NCBI RefSeq assembly: GCF_900112615.1
Contig: NZ_FOMK01000004.1
Coordinates: 372,001-436,000, forward strand
DNA from: Chitinophaga sp. CF118
GTDB taxonomy: Bacteria; Bacteroidota; Bacteroidia; Chitinophagales; Chitinophagaceae
Length of the DNA: 64,000 bases
Direction: 5' to 3'
Position 1 is the stretch's first letter, and every line of letters begins with the position of its first letter. The notes under the pieces are model-generated. The model did no database searches, was not told where the DNA came from, and worked only from the letters and a program-made list of their open reading frames with translations. Positions 7,455 through 17,087 of the stretch are shown piece by piece. Both the position numbers and the translations under genes were made by a program.

Positions 7455-8699
7455 TTACTTTGCACCATTCGCAATCCCATTCAAATCGTACACTACTTTA
7501 CCGGCACGGATCGTCACTTCACATACCAGTTTCTGACTACCTTCCAGCCTGGTACCCACAGCATCAGTAAATCCGAACTTTCCTTTTTCAATACTCAGGA
7601 TAGCAATGTCTGCCACACCTTTAACAGACAGATTACCCAACTCTTCATGTTTGATAGCAAATGCTGCTTCTGAAGTTGTTGCTTTAATTAATGCCGGTAT
7701 ACTCATTCCCATATTCAGAAATTTAGACATTACATTAAGCTGGTCTTTCATGGCACCATTCATACTACCTGTATGGATATCAGTACTGATTGTATTAGGA
7801 AAGAAACCTGCTTTTAAGGCTGGTATAGCCTGTGTATAGCTAAAGCTGGTACCTCCATGGCCTACATCAAACAAGATCCCCTTTTTGCGTGCATCCATTA
7901 TAAAAGGACGCAGTTTGCCATTCTCATCAACAATACCCATTCTTCTTTTTATCTGTGCATACGCGTGGGTGTAGATATCGCCAGGGCGAAGATGATTCAT
8001 GAACAACTCTTCCAGTGACAGCGGCGGATTACTGCCACCAAAATCAACCATTACTGGCTTGTCTGTCAGTTTACCGGCAGCAACAGCACGATCCACCGGC
8101 GCCCACTCAGCACCTTCGTAATGTGCCACTTTAATACCTACAATCAGATTCCTGTACTGATTTACTGTGAGGGCTGTCATCTTTGAATCCATATCATTGA
8201 TGTCCTGTTCATAAGCCCCCCCACGCATACCACCACCTACAATATTAATGAACGCCAGCACTCTTGTTTTAGAATGTTGGATTGTCTGATTCATGAACGT
8301 TTCAAAATTACGCCAGCCGGAACTTCCTGCATCTACTACCGTTGTCACGCCACAACGAAAGGTGAAACCATCTGGCGCCACAGCATCATAACTATTGTTA
8401 AGATAACGGTTTGGAATAGTACCAATAAAATTATGTGTATGAATGTCTATTAACCCCGGAGTGACATACAAACCGGTAGCATTAATCACTCTCAAAGCTG
8501 TAGCTGGGTCGATATTCTCATCCACTTTAGCAATACTATCACCAGCTACTGCAACATCCATTACCGCATCAATATTATTTTTCGAATCTATTACGTGACC
8601 ACCTTTTATGAGTAAACTATATTGTTGTGCTTTTGAAATGATGCATGCAAGATGTATAAACGCTATGAGAAATAACACACACTTAAAAATCTTTCTCAT
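7455..8699 (-). CDS. Exported amidohydrolase/deacetylase family metallohydrolase
   Basis: A 414-residue amidohydrolase-superfamily enzyme with an N-terminal signal peptide (MRKIFKCVLFLIAFIHLACIISKAQ). The N-terminal beta-sandwich motif is YSLLIKGGHVIDSKN. Metal ligands are seen in GLIDIHTHNF (HxH), a candidate carboxylated lysine in VGIKVAHYEG, histidines in DIYTHAY and FDVGHGGTSFS, and the catalytic aspartate in STDIHTGSMNG. It resembles the EF_0837/AHA_3915 amidohydrolase family, members of which often sit beside SelA-like PLP enzymes, exactly as here. The probable role is hydrolysis of an N-acyl, carbamoyl or cyclic amide bond in the imported substrate. The ATG at 8697-8699 was chosen because it starts a clean signal peptide; the frame extends further only via GTG. 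Confidence 0.85.
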   Translation of the reverse strand: MRKIFKCVLFLIAFIHLACIISKAQQYSLLIKGGHVIDSKNNIDAVMDVAVAGDSIAKVDENIDPATALRVINATGLYVTPGLIDIHTHNFIGTIPNRYLNNSYDAVAPDGFTFRCGVTTVVDAGSSGWRNFETFMNQTIQHSKTRVLAFINIVGGGMRGGAYEQDINDMDSKMTALTVNQYRNLIVGIKVAHYEGAEWAPVDRAVAAGKLTDKPVMVDFGGSNPPLSLEELFMNHLRPGDIYTHAYAQIKRRMGIVDENGKLRPFIMDARKKGILFDVGHGGTSFSYTQAIPALKAGFFPNTISTDIHTGSMNGAMKDQLNVMSKFLNMGMSIPALIKATTSEAAFAIKHEELGNLSVKGVADIAILSIEKGKFGFTDAVGTRLEGSQKLVCEVTIRAGKVVYDLNGIANGAK

Positions 8700-8757
8700 T
8701 ACTGATATTTTTAATTGAGACCTATATAAATTGCAATGAAATTCAAGGACTCCCGCT

Positions 8758-8773
8758 CCCGCCAGCAGGCGGG
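8758..8773. repeat. GC-rich REP-like hairpin
   Basis: CCCGCC (8758-8763) and GGCGGG (8768-8773) flank a 4-nt loop, preceded by CGCTCC, in the 226-bp AT-rich gap between the amidohydrolase and SelA-like genes. A similar CCGCC..GGCGG hairpin occurs at 56379-56392. Two copies of this type hint at a dispersed short palindrome family; function unknown. Confidence 0.5.
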
Positions 8774-8925
8774 ATACGGAAAACACACAAATAGAGCTAT
8801 ATACCTGCGGTCTTCGTATGCTGGTGGAAGCGGGAAATACTTAGAAATAACAGGAAGGGACCGGCAGCTTCATCCCACTGCCAGCCCTGTTAAGCCCTGC
8901 TGGTTGTGCATAAACACACCATATA

Positions 8926-10170
8926 TCAACCATGCGATTCGGATAATGCTTTTTCTGTCAGGACCTTTTTTAATTGTGTGGCCACAATCTTTTCCTGTCC
9001 CGGTACCAGCATCCAGGTAGTTATGCTGATTTCATGTTCATTAGAGCCACCAGCTACTTCAATAGACGGCGTACCGCTCCGTAATTTTTCTTTTACATCG
9101 GCTGCTGTTGCCGGAATCTTTTTAGGATCCCACGAAATGTGTAATGTAGGAATATGGTTAGCGATAGCCGGTACTTTTACTTCCGTTACAACACCACTTA
9201 CAGACTTGGCCGCATCACCTATCAGTTTGATCTGCGCTTCCCAGGCTTTCCATTCTTTATCGTGGTCTGCGTTCAGATAAATTTCCAGCGCTACCAACAT
9301 TCCCAGTACTTCTTCTTTGTTTACTTTGTATCCCCTTCCAATGGTGTTACCTCTTGGCGGAGCACTTAATCTTGCAGCCTGAATGATCTTTTTATTACCA
9401 AGCATGAGACCTGCGCTTTGTGGTCCGCGCAATCCTTTACCACCAGAAAAACATACGATGTCATAACCCATCTTTGTGTATCTGAACAGATTGTCTACAG
9501 GAGGAACATCTGCTGCACAATCGATGATAGTGGGAATGTTATGTTTCTTCGCTATCTGCTGGAATTCTTCTACCTGGATCTTTCCATCGAAATTATTTGC
9601 ATTCAAAAAATACATCAGGGCTGTTTTTTCGCTGATTGCATTTTCCAGTTCCTCTTTTGTATCGATGTATATAATTTTAAGACCGGTGTTCTGGATAGCA
9701 TGAGCATAATCGATACGGTGAGCGTTCTGCATGATCGCTTCCGTTTTCATACCATTACTTTCAAGGAAGGGTAACTGCGACACTTTCTTTTCATCCATAC
9801 CTGTCAGTATTCCCGCAGAAGCCAATGTGATTGCAGATGCAGCACCTGAGGTAACCGTTGCATATTCACAATGCAACAGGTCAGCAATGCGCTGTCCTAC
9901 CTTATCCTGCAATTCATCAAGCATCACGTATTCTTTGGAAGCATACTGGATAGCACTCAAAACTTCCGGAAGCATCAGCGAGCCGGTCATAAAGGTGTAA
10001 GTACCGGCAGCATTGATAAAGGTGCGGACACCCAGATCTTTAAAAAGATCTTTTCCTGCGAGTGGAGCTTTATCAGATTCTTCAGATAAAGGCAATAGCT
10101 TAGCTGTACCTGCAAATGCACCCAGTACGGGTAATGCAGACATATTCTTTAATAAGTCTCTGCGATTCAT
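8926..10170 (-). CDS. Exported SelA-like PLP-dependent enzyme (ammonia-lyase type)
   Basis: A 414-residue fold-type I PLP enzyme of the SelA-related group (D-glucosaminate-6-phosphate ammonia-lyase / EF_0838 type). The N-terminus reads MNRRDLLKNMSALPVLGAF, a twin-arginine signal that fits export of a folded, cofactor-loaded enzyme. PLP-site features: TSGAASAITLASAG (about 108-120), the cofactor aspartate in TIIDCAADVPP (Asp217), and the Schiff-base lysine in CFSGGKGLRGP (Lys245). Relatives eliminate ammonia from amino acids or amino sugar acids, producing reactive enamines, which matches the RidA gene immediately upstream (33-nt gap). Substrate unknown; selenocysteine synthase itself is excluded by the Tat signal and the metabolic context. 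Confidence 0.84.
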   Translation of the reverse strand: MNRRDLLKNMSALPVLGAFAGTAKLLPLSEESDKAPLAGKDLFKDLGVRTFINAAGTYTFMTGSLMLPEVLSAIQYASKEYVMLDELQDKVGQRIADLLHCEYATVTSGAASAITLASAGILTGMDEKKVSQLPFLESNGMKTEAIMQNAHRIDYAHAIQNTGLKIIYIDTKEELENAISEKTALMYFLNANNFDGKIQVEEFQQIAKKHNIPTIIDCAADVPPVDNLFRYTKMGYDIVCFSGGKGLRGPQSAGLMLGNKKIIQAARLSAPPRGNTIGRGYKVNKEEVLGMLVALEIYLNADHDKEWKAWEAQIKLIGDAAKSVSGVVTEVKVPAIANHIPTLHISWDPKKIPATAADVKEKLRSGTPSIEVAGGSNEHEISITTWMLVPGQEKIVATQLKKVLTEKALSESHG

Positions 10171-10203
10171 AATAAAAGTGTAAATCGTAAATAAAATTGG
10201 TCA

Positions 10204-10665
10204 TTACAAAGCTGCAATGCAATCCATCTCTACCAGTGAATTTCCCGGTACGCCACCGTATACGGCAACAGTTGTGCGCACCGGAGGATTACTGCCGAAA
10301 CGACCTTTATATACTTCATTCATTCCTTTGTAATCATTCAGATCGTGCAGGAATACACTTACTTTAAGTACTTTATCCATAGAAGAACCTGCCTTCTTCA
10401 ACTGTACTTCCATTTCTTTAAGCACAATCTCTGTATGTGATTTTATATCACCTTCAACGTGCGCACCTATACCGGCAATGTATACCGTATTACCGTGGAT
10501 CTTAAAGCTGGAAAATAACGGCACATCCTGTTCATATATCACATTTCCCTTCACGGTTGTTTCTGGCAGGTGGGCACCGGCAGCTTTTGCTACTGCGTTA
10601 ATACCTGTAATACCTGCTACAGCAGCCATCATTTTTTTCAGTACGGATCTTCTTTGATTTTGCAT
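10204..10665 (-). CDS. Exported RidA (YjgF/UK114) family enamine/imine deaminase
   Basis: A 153-residue RidA-family protein. The N-terminal extension MQNQRRSVLKKMMAAVAGITG resembles a Tat signal, so the roughly 120-residue RidA core (about 33-153) would act outside the cytoplasm. The core includes LFSSFKIHGNTVYIAGIG, the helix SSMDKVLKVSVFLHDLNDY, and the conserved catalytic arginine in NPPVRTTVAV. RidA proteins hydrolyse 2-aminoacrylate-type enamines/imines released by PLP enzymes. Exported members are uncommon, and the adjacent exported SelA-like enzyme is the natural source of such an intermediate. First catabolic gene after SusD. Confidence 0.88.
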   Translation of the reverse strand: MQNQRRSVLKKMMAAVAGITGINAVAKAAGAHLPETTVKGNVIYEQDVPLFSSFKIHGNTVYIAGIGAHVEGDIKSHTEIVLKEMEVQLKKAGSSMDKVLKVSVFLHDLNDYKGMNEVYKGRFGSNPPVRTTVAVYGGVPGNSLVEMDCIAAL

Positions 10666-10700
10666 GATTGAGAATGTTTATAATTATGGGTTAAAAATTT

Positions 10701-10914
10701 AACAGGAAACTCCGGATGGAGTTGAATAAAATATCAGGATACATTTTGCTACAAAGAGATGGCCCCTGATGGAGCCCTTATGTAACATATTATTCTTGTT
10801 ATAAACAGGATGTTGCTAATGGAGCTTACCTATGTAATATAACATTTTTTGTTATAAACAGGACGTAGCTGATGGAAGATCTGTATGATCCGTTCTATCG
10901 GGAACGTCCTGTTT
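10701..10914. repeat. Degenerate tandem repeat and intercistronic hairpin after susD
   Basis: The 259-bp gap between the SusD gene and ridA holds three spaced copies of an AACAGGA...ATGGAG motif (starting at 10701, 10804 and 10857). The last two sit in imperfect tandem units of about 50 and 53 bp (10769-10871). The last AACAGGACGT (10857-10866) pairs perfectly with ACGTCCTGTT (10904-10913) over a 37-nt loop. The earlier copies could compete for the same partner arm. It may be a partial terminator or stabiliser that lowers expression of the enzymes relative to SusCD. Confidence 0.6.
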
Positions 10915-10924
10915 ACAGCAATAT

Positions 10925-12436
10925 TTATTTATCCCACCATACATGGGTAGTCATTACGTTCGGTCCCTGCCTGTTTACAGCTTCCTGCAGACTTGCACTG
11001 TTCACACTTTCTTCAGAAGGTGGATAGAGCAGGCGGCGGGGAATAGTACCGCCGGTAATGTTACCGGTGATGTTCACCGGAGTAAGTTTCGGGTAACCCG
11101 TACGGCGCCAGTTAGCATGTATTTCCTGCTCATCCAGATACAAAGCGATCCACATCTGTGTACCTATCTGCTCCAGTTTTTCATCTGTAGTACCTGAAAG
11201 TGGATTTTCAGCTACATATTGAGTGATCCTGTTTTCTGCGATCACTCCTGCACTACCAAACAATGCCCAGTTATGCATAGAAGAAGTAATTGCACTGGAG
11301 AAGGTAGCAGCAGCATCTCCTGCATACCAGCCTCTCACAGCAGCTTCTGCCAGCAACAGGTTGGTTTCCGCAGCACTCATCACTATTAAAGGTGCAGTGT
11401 ATTGCAGGATAATCGGATTAGGCTCTGAATAAGTAGCAAAATCAGATGGCTTAAGCAGCAGACCATTAGGCATACCTTTCTGCAGGGCAGTAGTTGTATC
11501 TGCTTTACCGCCATTCCATACCACGGCAATTACGTTCAGACGGGGGTCATTATAGGCTCTGAGTGTGTCGATGAATGTTTTTGCTAATTTTCCTCCTTCT
11601 GTATTACTAACACCATCTGCCACTGCATAATCGTTCGATAACATTTCATCAGCAGCAGGATTCCTGTTGGTGGTAGCAGTACCAGTATATTTCATGGTTG
11701 CAATATCAGCATCTGTGGTGATTACGCCACCAGCAATAGCTTTAGTTACCCATGTTTGTGCCATCGTAGCATCTACTTTTGTTAAACGCATGCCTAAGCG
11801 TAACATCAGAGAGTAGGCAAATTTTTTCCATTTAGTCACATCCCCGCCATAGATATAATCACCTACACCAAAAGTTGGCTTAGCAGCATCGAGTGCCTGT
11901 GCAGACTCATCCAGTTCTTTTAACAGATCAGCATATATATCAGCCTGTGCGTCATATTTGGGAGTGAAGTTATTGGTTGTATATCCCTTAGCTGCTTCTG
12001 AGTAAGGTATATCACCATACAGATCTGTCATACGGGACATTGCATATGCACGTAAGATACGGGTGATAGAAAGTTTATTTACTGAGCTGTCCACAGCATT
12101 GATGACTGTAGCGATCTCATTTATTGCTTTAGGATATCCTGTAGTAAAATAATCATATGGATAGGTTCCCTGCTGGAAATAATATTTATCACCAATACCC
12201 GGTACATCCTTATAGGTAGCATAATGCTGCATAGAACCACCACAAGCCAGCGTTTGTGTGCCAAAGTAGCTATTATCCCATACATCCAGCAATGCTTTAC
12301 TGAATACATATTCGGGGGTAGCAGTTGCTGACGCGTCCGGGTTTACATTCATTTCTTCAAACCCCTTATCGCAGGACTGAAAAGCAAGCATTGCAGTGAC
12401 AGCCGTATATATCAGATAATTTAATCGCATTTTCAT
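10925..12436 (-). CDS. SusD/RagB-family lipoprotein (SusD-like_2)
   Basis: The substrate-binding surface lipoprotein that caps the neighbouring SusC channel. From the ATG at 12434-12436 it has 503 residues with a lipobox ending at Cys22 (MLAFQSC). The motifs FEEMNVNPDAS, the TPR-like helices with YGDIPYSEAAKG, TNRNPAADEMLSND, and the C-terminal RRLLYPPSEESVN and WWDK are those of the SusD-like_2 family (PF12771). A further ATG at 12452-12454 and one at 12428-12430 are also possible; the frame only reaches 12460 through TTG. The gene follows SusC by 40 nt. This SusD subfamily is often found in systems not devoted to glycans, consistent with the enzymes downstream. Confidence 0.9.
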   Translation of the reverse strand: MKMRLNYLIYTAVTAMLAFQSCDKGFEEMNVNPDASATATPEYVFSKALLDVWDNSYFGTQTLACGGSMQHYATYKDVPGIGDKYYFQQGTYPYDYFTTGYPKAINEIATVINAVDSSVNKLSITRILRAYAMSRMTDLYGDIPYSEAAKGYTTNNFTPKYDAQADIYADLLKELDESAQALDAAKPTFGVGDYIYGGDVTKWKKFAYSLMLRLGMRLTKVDATMAQTWVTKAIAGGVITTDADIATMKYTGTATTNRNPAADEMLSNDYAVADGVSNTEGGKLAKTFIDTLRAYNDPRLNVIAVVWNGGKADTTTALQKGMPNGLLLKPSDFATYSEPNPIILQYTAPLIVMSAAETNLLLAEAAVRGWYAGDAAATFSSAITSSMHNWALFGSAGVIAENRITQYVAENPLSGTTDEKLEQIGTQMWIALYLDEQEIHANWRRTGYPKLTPVNITGNITGGTIPRRLLYPPSEESVNSASLQEAVNRQGPNVMTTHVWWDK

Positions 12437-12476
12437 AATAAAGTGTGTTAGCATGAACAATTTAGATCACCACTGA

Positions 12477-15400
12477 TTAGAATTTCACCATCAGGTTTAC
12501 TCCAAAACTTCTTGTACGAGGAATACCGAAAGCTTCAAAGCCCTGAGCATTACCATTCGTGTAACTTGATTCAGGATCAAAGTTGTCTGTTTTCTTATAC
12601 AGTATGAACAGGTTACGTGCTACAAAAGAGACAGAAGCACTCTGGATTACATTCTGGCCCTTTACAGGGATCTGATACCCTAATACTACCTGACGTAATT
12701 TCACGAAGCTACCATCGAACAGAAAGTGGTCAGTATAGTTTTTAGTATTGTCATAATACAACCGTAGTCCTGTGGTAGGAATAGTTTTGTCAAAAGCAGC
12801 ACCTGTTTGATCCACTCCTTTCAGTTCGATACCATTCTCTCTGCCTACCAGTGTTTTCTTATGCAAACCAAAACGTGTAGCATATACATCAGAACCAGAG
12901 AACACTTTATTACCAAACTTACCATCTACAAGAACATCCAGTGAAAAGCGTTTGTAGTTAAAGGTATTGGTGAGACCCATTGTAAGCGGAGGTACACCAC
13001 GTCCCAGATCCATCAGATCACTTTTCTGTTCGTAACCAGTAGAGGAATTATATACATTTTGTCCTTTAGCATCTTTCACTGCAACATAACCTTTTATAGT
13101 ACCATAAGATTGTCCTACAGTATTGTGAATAAAGGCCCAGCTACCCACACTTGTTGCCATCTGTAAAGTATTCAGACCTGCAGCCAGCTGGATTATTTCG
13201 CTTTTGTTATAAGCTACGTTATAGCTAACATTCCAGGTGAAGTTTTTAGATTTTATTGGTGTGCCTGTTAATAATACTTCTATACCTTTATTCGATACTT
13301 TACCAACGTTCAGCAACGCCTGATTATAACCGGAAGCGGTAGAAACTGCTGTTTTCACAATATCGTTTGTAGTTTGTTTGCTATAGTAAGTCACGTCAAA
13401 ACCCAGGCGGTTATTAAAGAACTGAGCTTCCGCACCTACTTCGAAAGTAGTGGCAGTAAGTGGTTTCAGATTTGAATTGGTAACCAGGTTTATTTTATCT
13501 GGTTGTACTTGTGTAACTTCCTGTACAGGTGTACCCATGTTACCACCTTGTACAATACTATAAGTCTGGTTCAGGATATAGGGATCAGGAGTAGCCCCAC
13601 CTACCTGTGCCCATGAAGCACGTACCTTTGCAAAACTAAATGCTTTAGGCAGCCTGAAGGCATCTGACAGTATCACACTGGTACCTACTGCAGGATAAAG
13701 AATGTTATTATTCTTAGGGCTCAGTGTAGAGAACCATTCCTGGCGACTGGTGAAAGTCAGGAACACGATAGATTTATAATCCAGATCTACTGATCCGAAG
13801 ATTGAATTAGTAGCAACATTATTCCTTGTAGGTGTTGTTGCTGATGTTGTAAGGTTCGTTAAACTATAGAAGAAAGGTATAATGAACTGTGTACCTGTTA
13901 CAGTTGTTAAATTTGATTTGTATCTGCGTGCATTGGTACCTGCAAATACATTCAGTCCTATGTTAGTCCACAGCTTCGTATTATAATTAGCCGTGATCAT
14001 GGAGTTTGTTTCTGCTACATAAGTTTTAATAGAGGAATACTCACCCGTTCCACCTGTTGTATATACAGTTCCTGTAGGAATGATACCTACGTAATCGTAG
14101 TTAAAGAAGTCACGGCTTACGGTTCCTTTTACATACAGGTTCTTTAACAGATCATACTTCACACTTGCCTGACCAATGAAACGGTTCTTGGTATCATTAT
14201 TTTTGAATCTGTTGATTACAAAATAAGGATTTGAAGCATATGGAGTTTCATTCCATTGCGTTTCACGGCCTGTTGCATCATAACCTGGATTCAGAGAGCG
14301 GATGTCCACTGTGTTTGCAACCATATAAACGCCCCAGTTAGGGTTGCCGGGAGCATCCCCTGAACTGGAGCGATTGTTGGCATTCTCGACATTGTATTGC
14401 GCTACAGCTTCTATTGATGTTCTCTTACCCAGTTTAGCATTCAGGTTCAGGTTCGCGATCTTTTTATTGAACTCGGAATTAGGAACGATGCTTTTACTGC
14501 TGGTATTAGAGAGCGAGAAGCGGAAATTCAGTGCTTCAGAACCACCGTTAAATGCTACGGTGTTTGTATAGGTAGAACCTGTACGGTAGAAATTTTTGAT
14601 GTTATTTTTCTGAGGAGAATAAGGATGTTCCTTTCCGTCAAACTGGATATAAGGTAACCCATCCATCTTTACACCCCATGAGCGACGGCCCCAGGAAACG
14701 GCCTCGTCCTTAGTGAGTGGTTTTCTGGCCAGGTCACCCTGTCCGTACACATATTGATAATCCGGGTGTACTGCGGGTGTTTCTGCAGTGAAAGTGGTGT
14801 TATAGTCTATACCAATACCTTTGCGGGCGCGTCCCTTCTTGGTAGTGATCAGGATAACACCATTGGCTGCACGGGAACCATATAATGCAGCAGCGGTACC
14901 TCCTTTAAGCACCGTGAGGGTTTCAATATCATCAGGGTTAATACCACCGATACCATCACCTCTATCTACATTTTGTCCGCCACCACCGGTAGTAGGACTT
15001 CCACCTGGTGTGGTATTATCGATAGGCATTCCGTTCACTACATAGAGAGGCTGGTTATCGCCTGCCAGGGAAGTATTACCACGGATTATCACACGGCTGG
15101 AACCGCCTGGTCCGCTGGCAAGACTGGTAGCATTCACACCGGCCACTTTACCACTCAGGGAGTTTGCAATGTTTACTTCACGAGCCTGAGTAAAGTCGCT
15201 TCCTTTCACTTCCGTAACACCGTATACCAGCGCTTTCTTTTCTTTCTTTACACCCAGTGCTGTTACTACTACTTCGGTCAGTGATTTGTTAGATTCTTCC
15301 AGTTTCACATTGAGTGGAGCGGAAGGATCGCTAACTGCTACTTCCAGTCTCTCGAATCCTACGGAGGTAATAACCAGGACTATCGGTGTTGTAGCACCTT

Positions 15401-15929
15401 TCAGATCTAATTCAAATGCACCGTCGCCACCAGCCACAGTAGCTATAGTCGCGCTGCCTTTAACTGATACAGTAGCTCCTGGAACAGGAGTACCGTCTGG
15501 TCCAACAACCTTACCTTTCAGTTTATCTACCAGGATGCTGTTTGAATTAAACAAACCAGCATTCGCCTGTGCATTATATATTGAATATTGTGTTTTATTG
15601 ATACGCATGTAAGCAAGGCCAAAATCGGACAGCAAAAGTTTTAAAGCAGCTTCTGTTTCCATATTTTCTGCTTTATCGAGTAGGTTAGCCGGGATTGTTT
15701 TTCCATCCAGCAAGCCTTCTTTATAGGCGATACGAACATTCTGAAACTTTTTCAGTCTCAGCAGTGCTTCTTTTAGCCCGATGGTTGCGTACGCATGTTT
15801 TACAGGGATCGTTTCTGATTGCCGCATAGCATACATGACAGGCGATTGTGCGCTTGACGGCATAGTTGCACCAGGGATCAGGGCACAAGAGAGCAGCCCC
15901 AAAACGAGATTTTGGTTGAAAATGTTCAT
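12477..15929 (-). CDS. SusC/RagA-family TonB-dependent transporter with STN domain
   Basis: An outer-membrane TonB-dependent transporter of 1150 residues. In order: signal peptide (1-28), STN signalling domain (about 45-118) that contacts a FecR anti-sigma factor, carboxypeptidase-D-like domain (about 138-212, GPDGTPVPGATVSVKGS), LTEVVVTALG segment, plug (LYGSRAANGVILITTKKGRA) and a 22-stranded barrel ending in FGVNLMVKF. The STN domain matches the adjacent FecR and ECF sigma genes, so substrate binding should induce the operon through a sigma cascade. Paired with the SusD gene downstream; substrate probably a small N-containing compound or peptide-like molecule judging from the later genes (inference). 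Confidence 0.94.
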   Translation of the reverse strand: MNIFNQNLVLGLLSCALIPGATMPSSAQSPVMYAMRQSETIPVKHAYATIGLKEALLRLKKFQNVRIAYKEGLLDGKTIPANLLDKAENMETEAALKLLLSDFGLAYMRINKTQYSIYNAQANAGLFNSNSILVDKLKGKVVGPDGTPVPGATVSVKGSATIATVAGGDGAFELDLKGATTPIVLVITSVGFERLEVAVSDPSAPLNVKLEESNKSLTEVVVTALGVKKEKKALVYGVTEVKGSDFTQAREVNIANSLSGKVAGVNATSLASGPGGSSRVIIRGNTSLAGDNQPLYVVNGMPIDNTTPGGSPTTGGGGQNVDRGDGIGGINPDDIETLTVLKGGTAAALYGSRAANGVILITTKKGRARKGIGIDYNTTFTAETPAVHPDYQYVYGQGDLARKPLTKDEAVSWGRRSWGVKMDGLPYIQFDGKEHPYSPQKNNIKNFYRTGSTYTNTVAFNGGSEALNFRFSLSNTSSKSIVPNSEFNKKIANLNLNAKLGKRTSIEAVAQYNVENANNRSSSGDAPGNPNWGVYMVANTVDIRSLNPGYDATGRETQWNETPYASNPYFVINRFKNNDTKNRFIGQASVKYDLLKNLYVKGTVSRDFFNYDYVGIIPTGTVYTTGGTGEYSSIKTYVAETNSMITANYNTKLWTNIGLNVFAGTNARRYKSNLTTVTGTQFIIPFFYSLTNLTTSATTPTRNNVATNSIFGSVDLDYKSIVFLTFTSRQEWFSTLSPKNNNILYPAVGTSVILSDAFRLPKAFSFAKVRASWAQVGGATPDPYILNQTYSIVQGGNMGTPVQEVTQVQPDKINLVTNSNLKPLTATTFEVGAEAQFFNNRLGFDVTYYSKQTTNDIVKTAVSTASGYNQALLNVGKVSNKGIEVLLTGTPIKSKNFTWNVSYNVAYNKSEIIQLAAGLNTLQMATSVGSWAFIHNTVGQSYGTIKGYVAVKDAKGQNVYNSSTGYEQKSDLMDLGRGVPPLTMGLTNTFNYKRFSLDVLVDGKFGNKVFSGSDVYATRFGLHKKTLVGRENGIELKGVDQTGAAFDKTIPTTGLRLYYDNTKNYTDHFLFDGSFVKLRQVVLGYQIPVKGQNVIQSASVSFVARNLFILYKKTDNFDPESSYTNGNAQGFEAFGIPRTRSFGVNLMVKF

Positions 15930-15983
15930 AGTTTTTTTTTACGTGTCCTAGTTTTTCCGCGATTCCGCGTTTTCCCGCTATTG

Positions 15984-17042
15984 TTACTTTACAGAAGAGA
16001 TGACCAACTCCTTGTCTGAAGGTTGATTAATTTTAACGTTAAGCGTCGTGGTAATGACAGTCAATAGTTCCTCTACGTTGGTTACGTTTATATCACCCTC
16101 TATCTTTAACTTCCTTAGTGATTGTTCCTTTACTTTGATAACATAGCCATAATTGTCCTGCAATGTTTCTATTATCTCTTCAAGTGTAGCATCTGTGAAA
16201 GCCAGCTGTGTTTGTGTCCAGCGTTTTATTTTTTCCGGCTTGTCCAGTTTTTTTGTAAGCAGCAACTGGTTATCTGCGTATTCAATATAATCACCAGGTA
16301 ACATTACCACAGTGTGTGGTTTCGCAGCGGCACCTTCATTGTAGCCAACTTTGATCTTACCTGTGATCAGTCCTACATTCGTTTTTCCGTGACGGCTTCT
16401 TATATTAAAAGTGGTACCCAGCACCTCGACAGTGATACCATTAGTATGTACAATAAATTTTTGTCCGGCAGTGATATGACTGGTATCTTTATTCAGATGT
16501 TTTACATCAAAGAGCGCTTCTCCTTCTACCCATACTTCCCTTGGTTCTGTTGTGTTCCATTCTCTGTTATATGTAACAGAAGATGCCGCATTTAAAGTTA
16601 CTACTGAATGATCTGGCAATGTGATCGTTCTTTTTTCTCCATAACCAGTAGCTACAATTTCCTGTGCAGACTTTGCAAACTGGTTAATGAGATAGTATCC
16701 ACCTACTGTTATCAGTAATGCAATAACAGCCGCTTTCAGCCAGGAATTTAACCAGCGCAAACGTACCGGCTGATGGCTGTTTTTCTCTTCTATAGTAGCA
16801 GAGATCCTTTCAAGAAGATGTGCTTTATTATTTTTATTGTCCCAAAACTCCTGTGCGCGATAAGTACGAATTACATTAACAGCAAAATCAAAATTAGTAG
16901 CTGCAGACGGATATAATGATGAGAAGTCACTCCAGAATTGTGCAGTAGCAACATCCTGTTCTTTCCCTGATACCCATTTTATGAAGGCATCATCCTCCAG
17001 GAAATCTTGTAGTGAGTATTGTAAATATTTGTCATTATTCAT
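15984..17042 (-). CDS. FecR-family anti-sigma factor
   Basis: A 352-residue single-pass anti-sigma factor. It has a cytoplasmic N-terminal part (1 to about 105), a transmembrane helix (AAVIALLITVGGYYLI, about 107-123), a FecR domain (about 135-230, with TLPDHSVVTLNAASSVTYN and GEALFDV) and a C-terminal DUF4974 domain (about 270-345). It should hold the ECF sigma factor encoded 45 nt upstream and receive the signal from the SusC STN domain encoded 54 nt downstream. The ATG at 17040-17042 is taken as the start; the frame begins one codon earlier only as GTG. Confidence 0.92.
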   Translation of the reverse strand: MNNDKYLQYSLQDFLEDDAFIKWVSGKEQDVATAQFWSDFSSLYPSAATNFDFAVNVIRTYRAQEFWDNKNNKAHLLERISATIEEKNSHQPVRLRWLNSWLKAAVIALLITVGGYYLINQFAKSAQEIVATGYGEKRTITLPDHSVVTLNAASSVTYNREWNTTEPREVWVEGEALFDVKHLNKDTSHITAGQKFIVHTNGITVEVLGTTFNIRSRHGKTNVGLITGKIKVGYNEGAAAKPHTVVMLPGDYIEYADNQLLLTKKLDKPEKIKRWTQTQLAFTDATLEEIIETLQDNYGYVIKVKEQSLRKLKIEGDINVTNVEELLTVITTTLNVKINQPSDKELVISSVK

Positions 17043-17087
17043 CACCTTATCCCCTATTTAATCCTATTAGACATGACAGTACCTAAA

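Noticed and set aside
8926..10170. Selenocysteine synthase (SelA) proper
   Set aside because: It has a Tat export signal, no neighbouring selB or selC, and sits in a catabolic operon; the SelA-related ammonia-lyase group fits better.
10701..10914. CRISPR-like spaced repeats after susD
   Set aside because: Only three degenerate short motifs at unequal spacing; better explained as an intercistronic RNA element.
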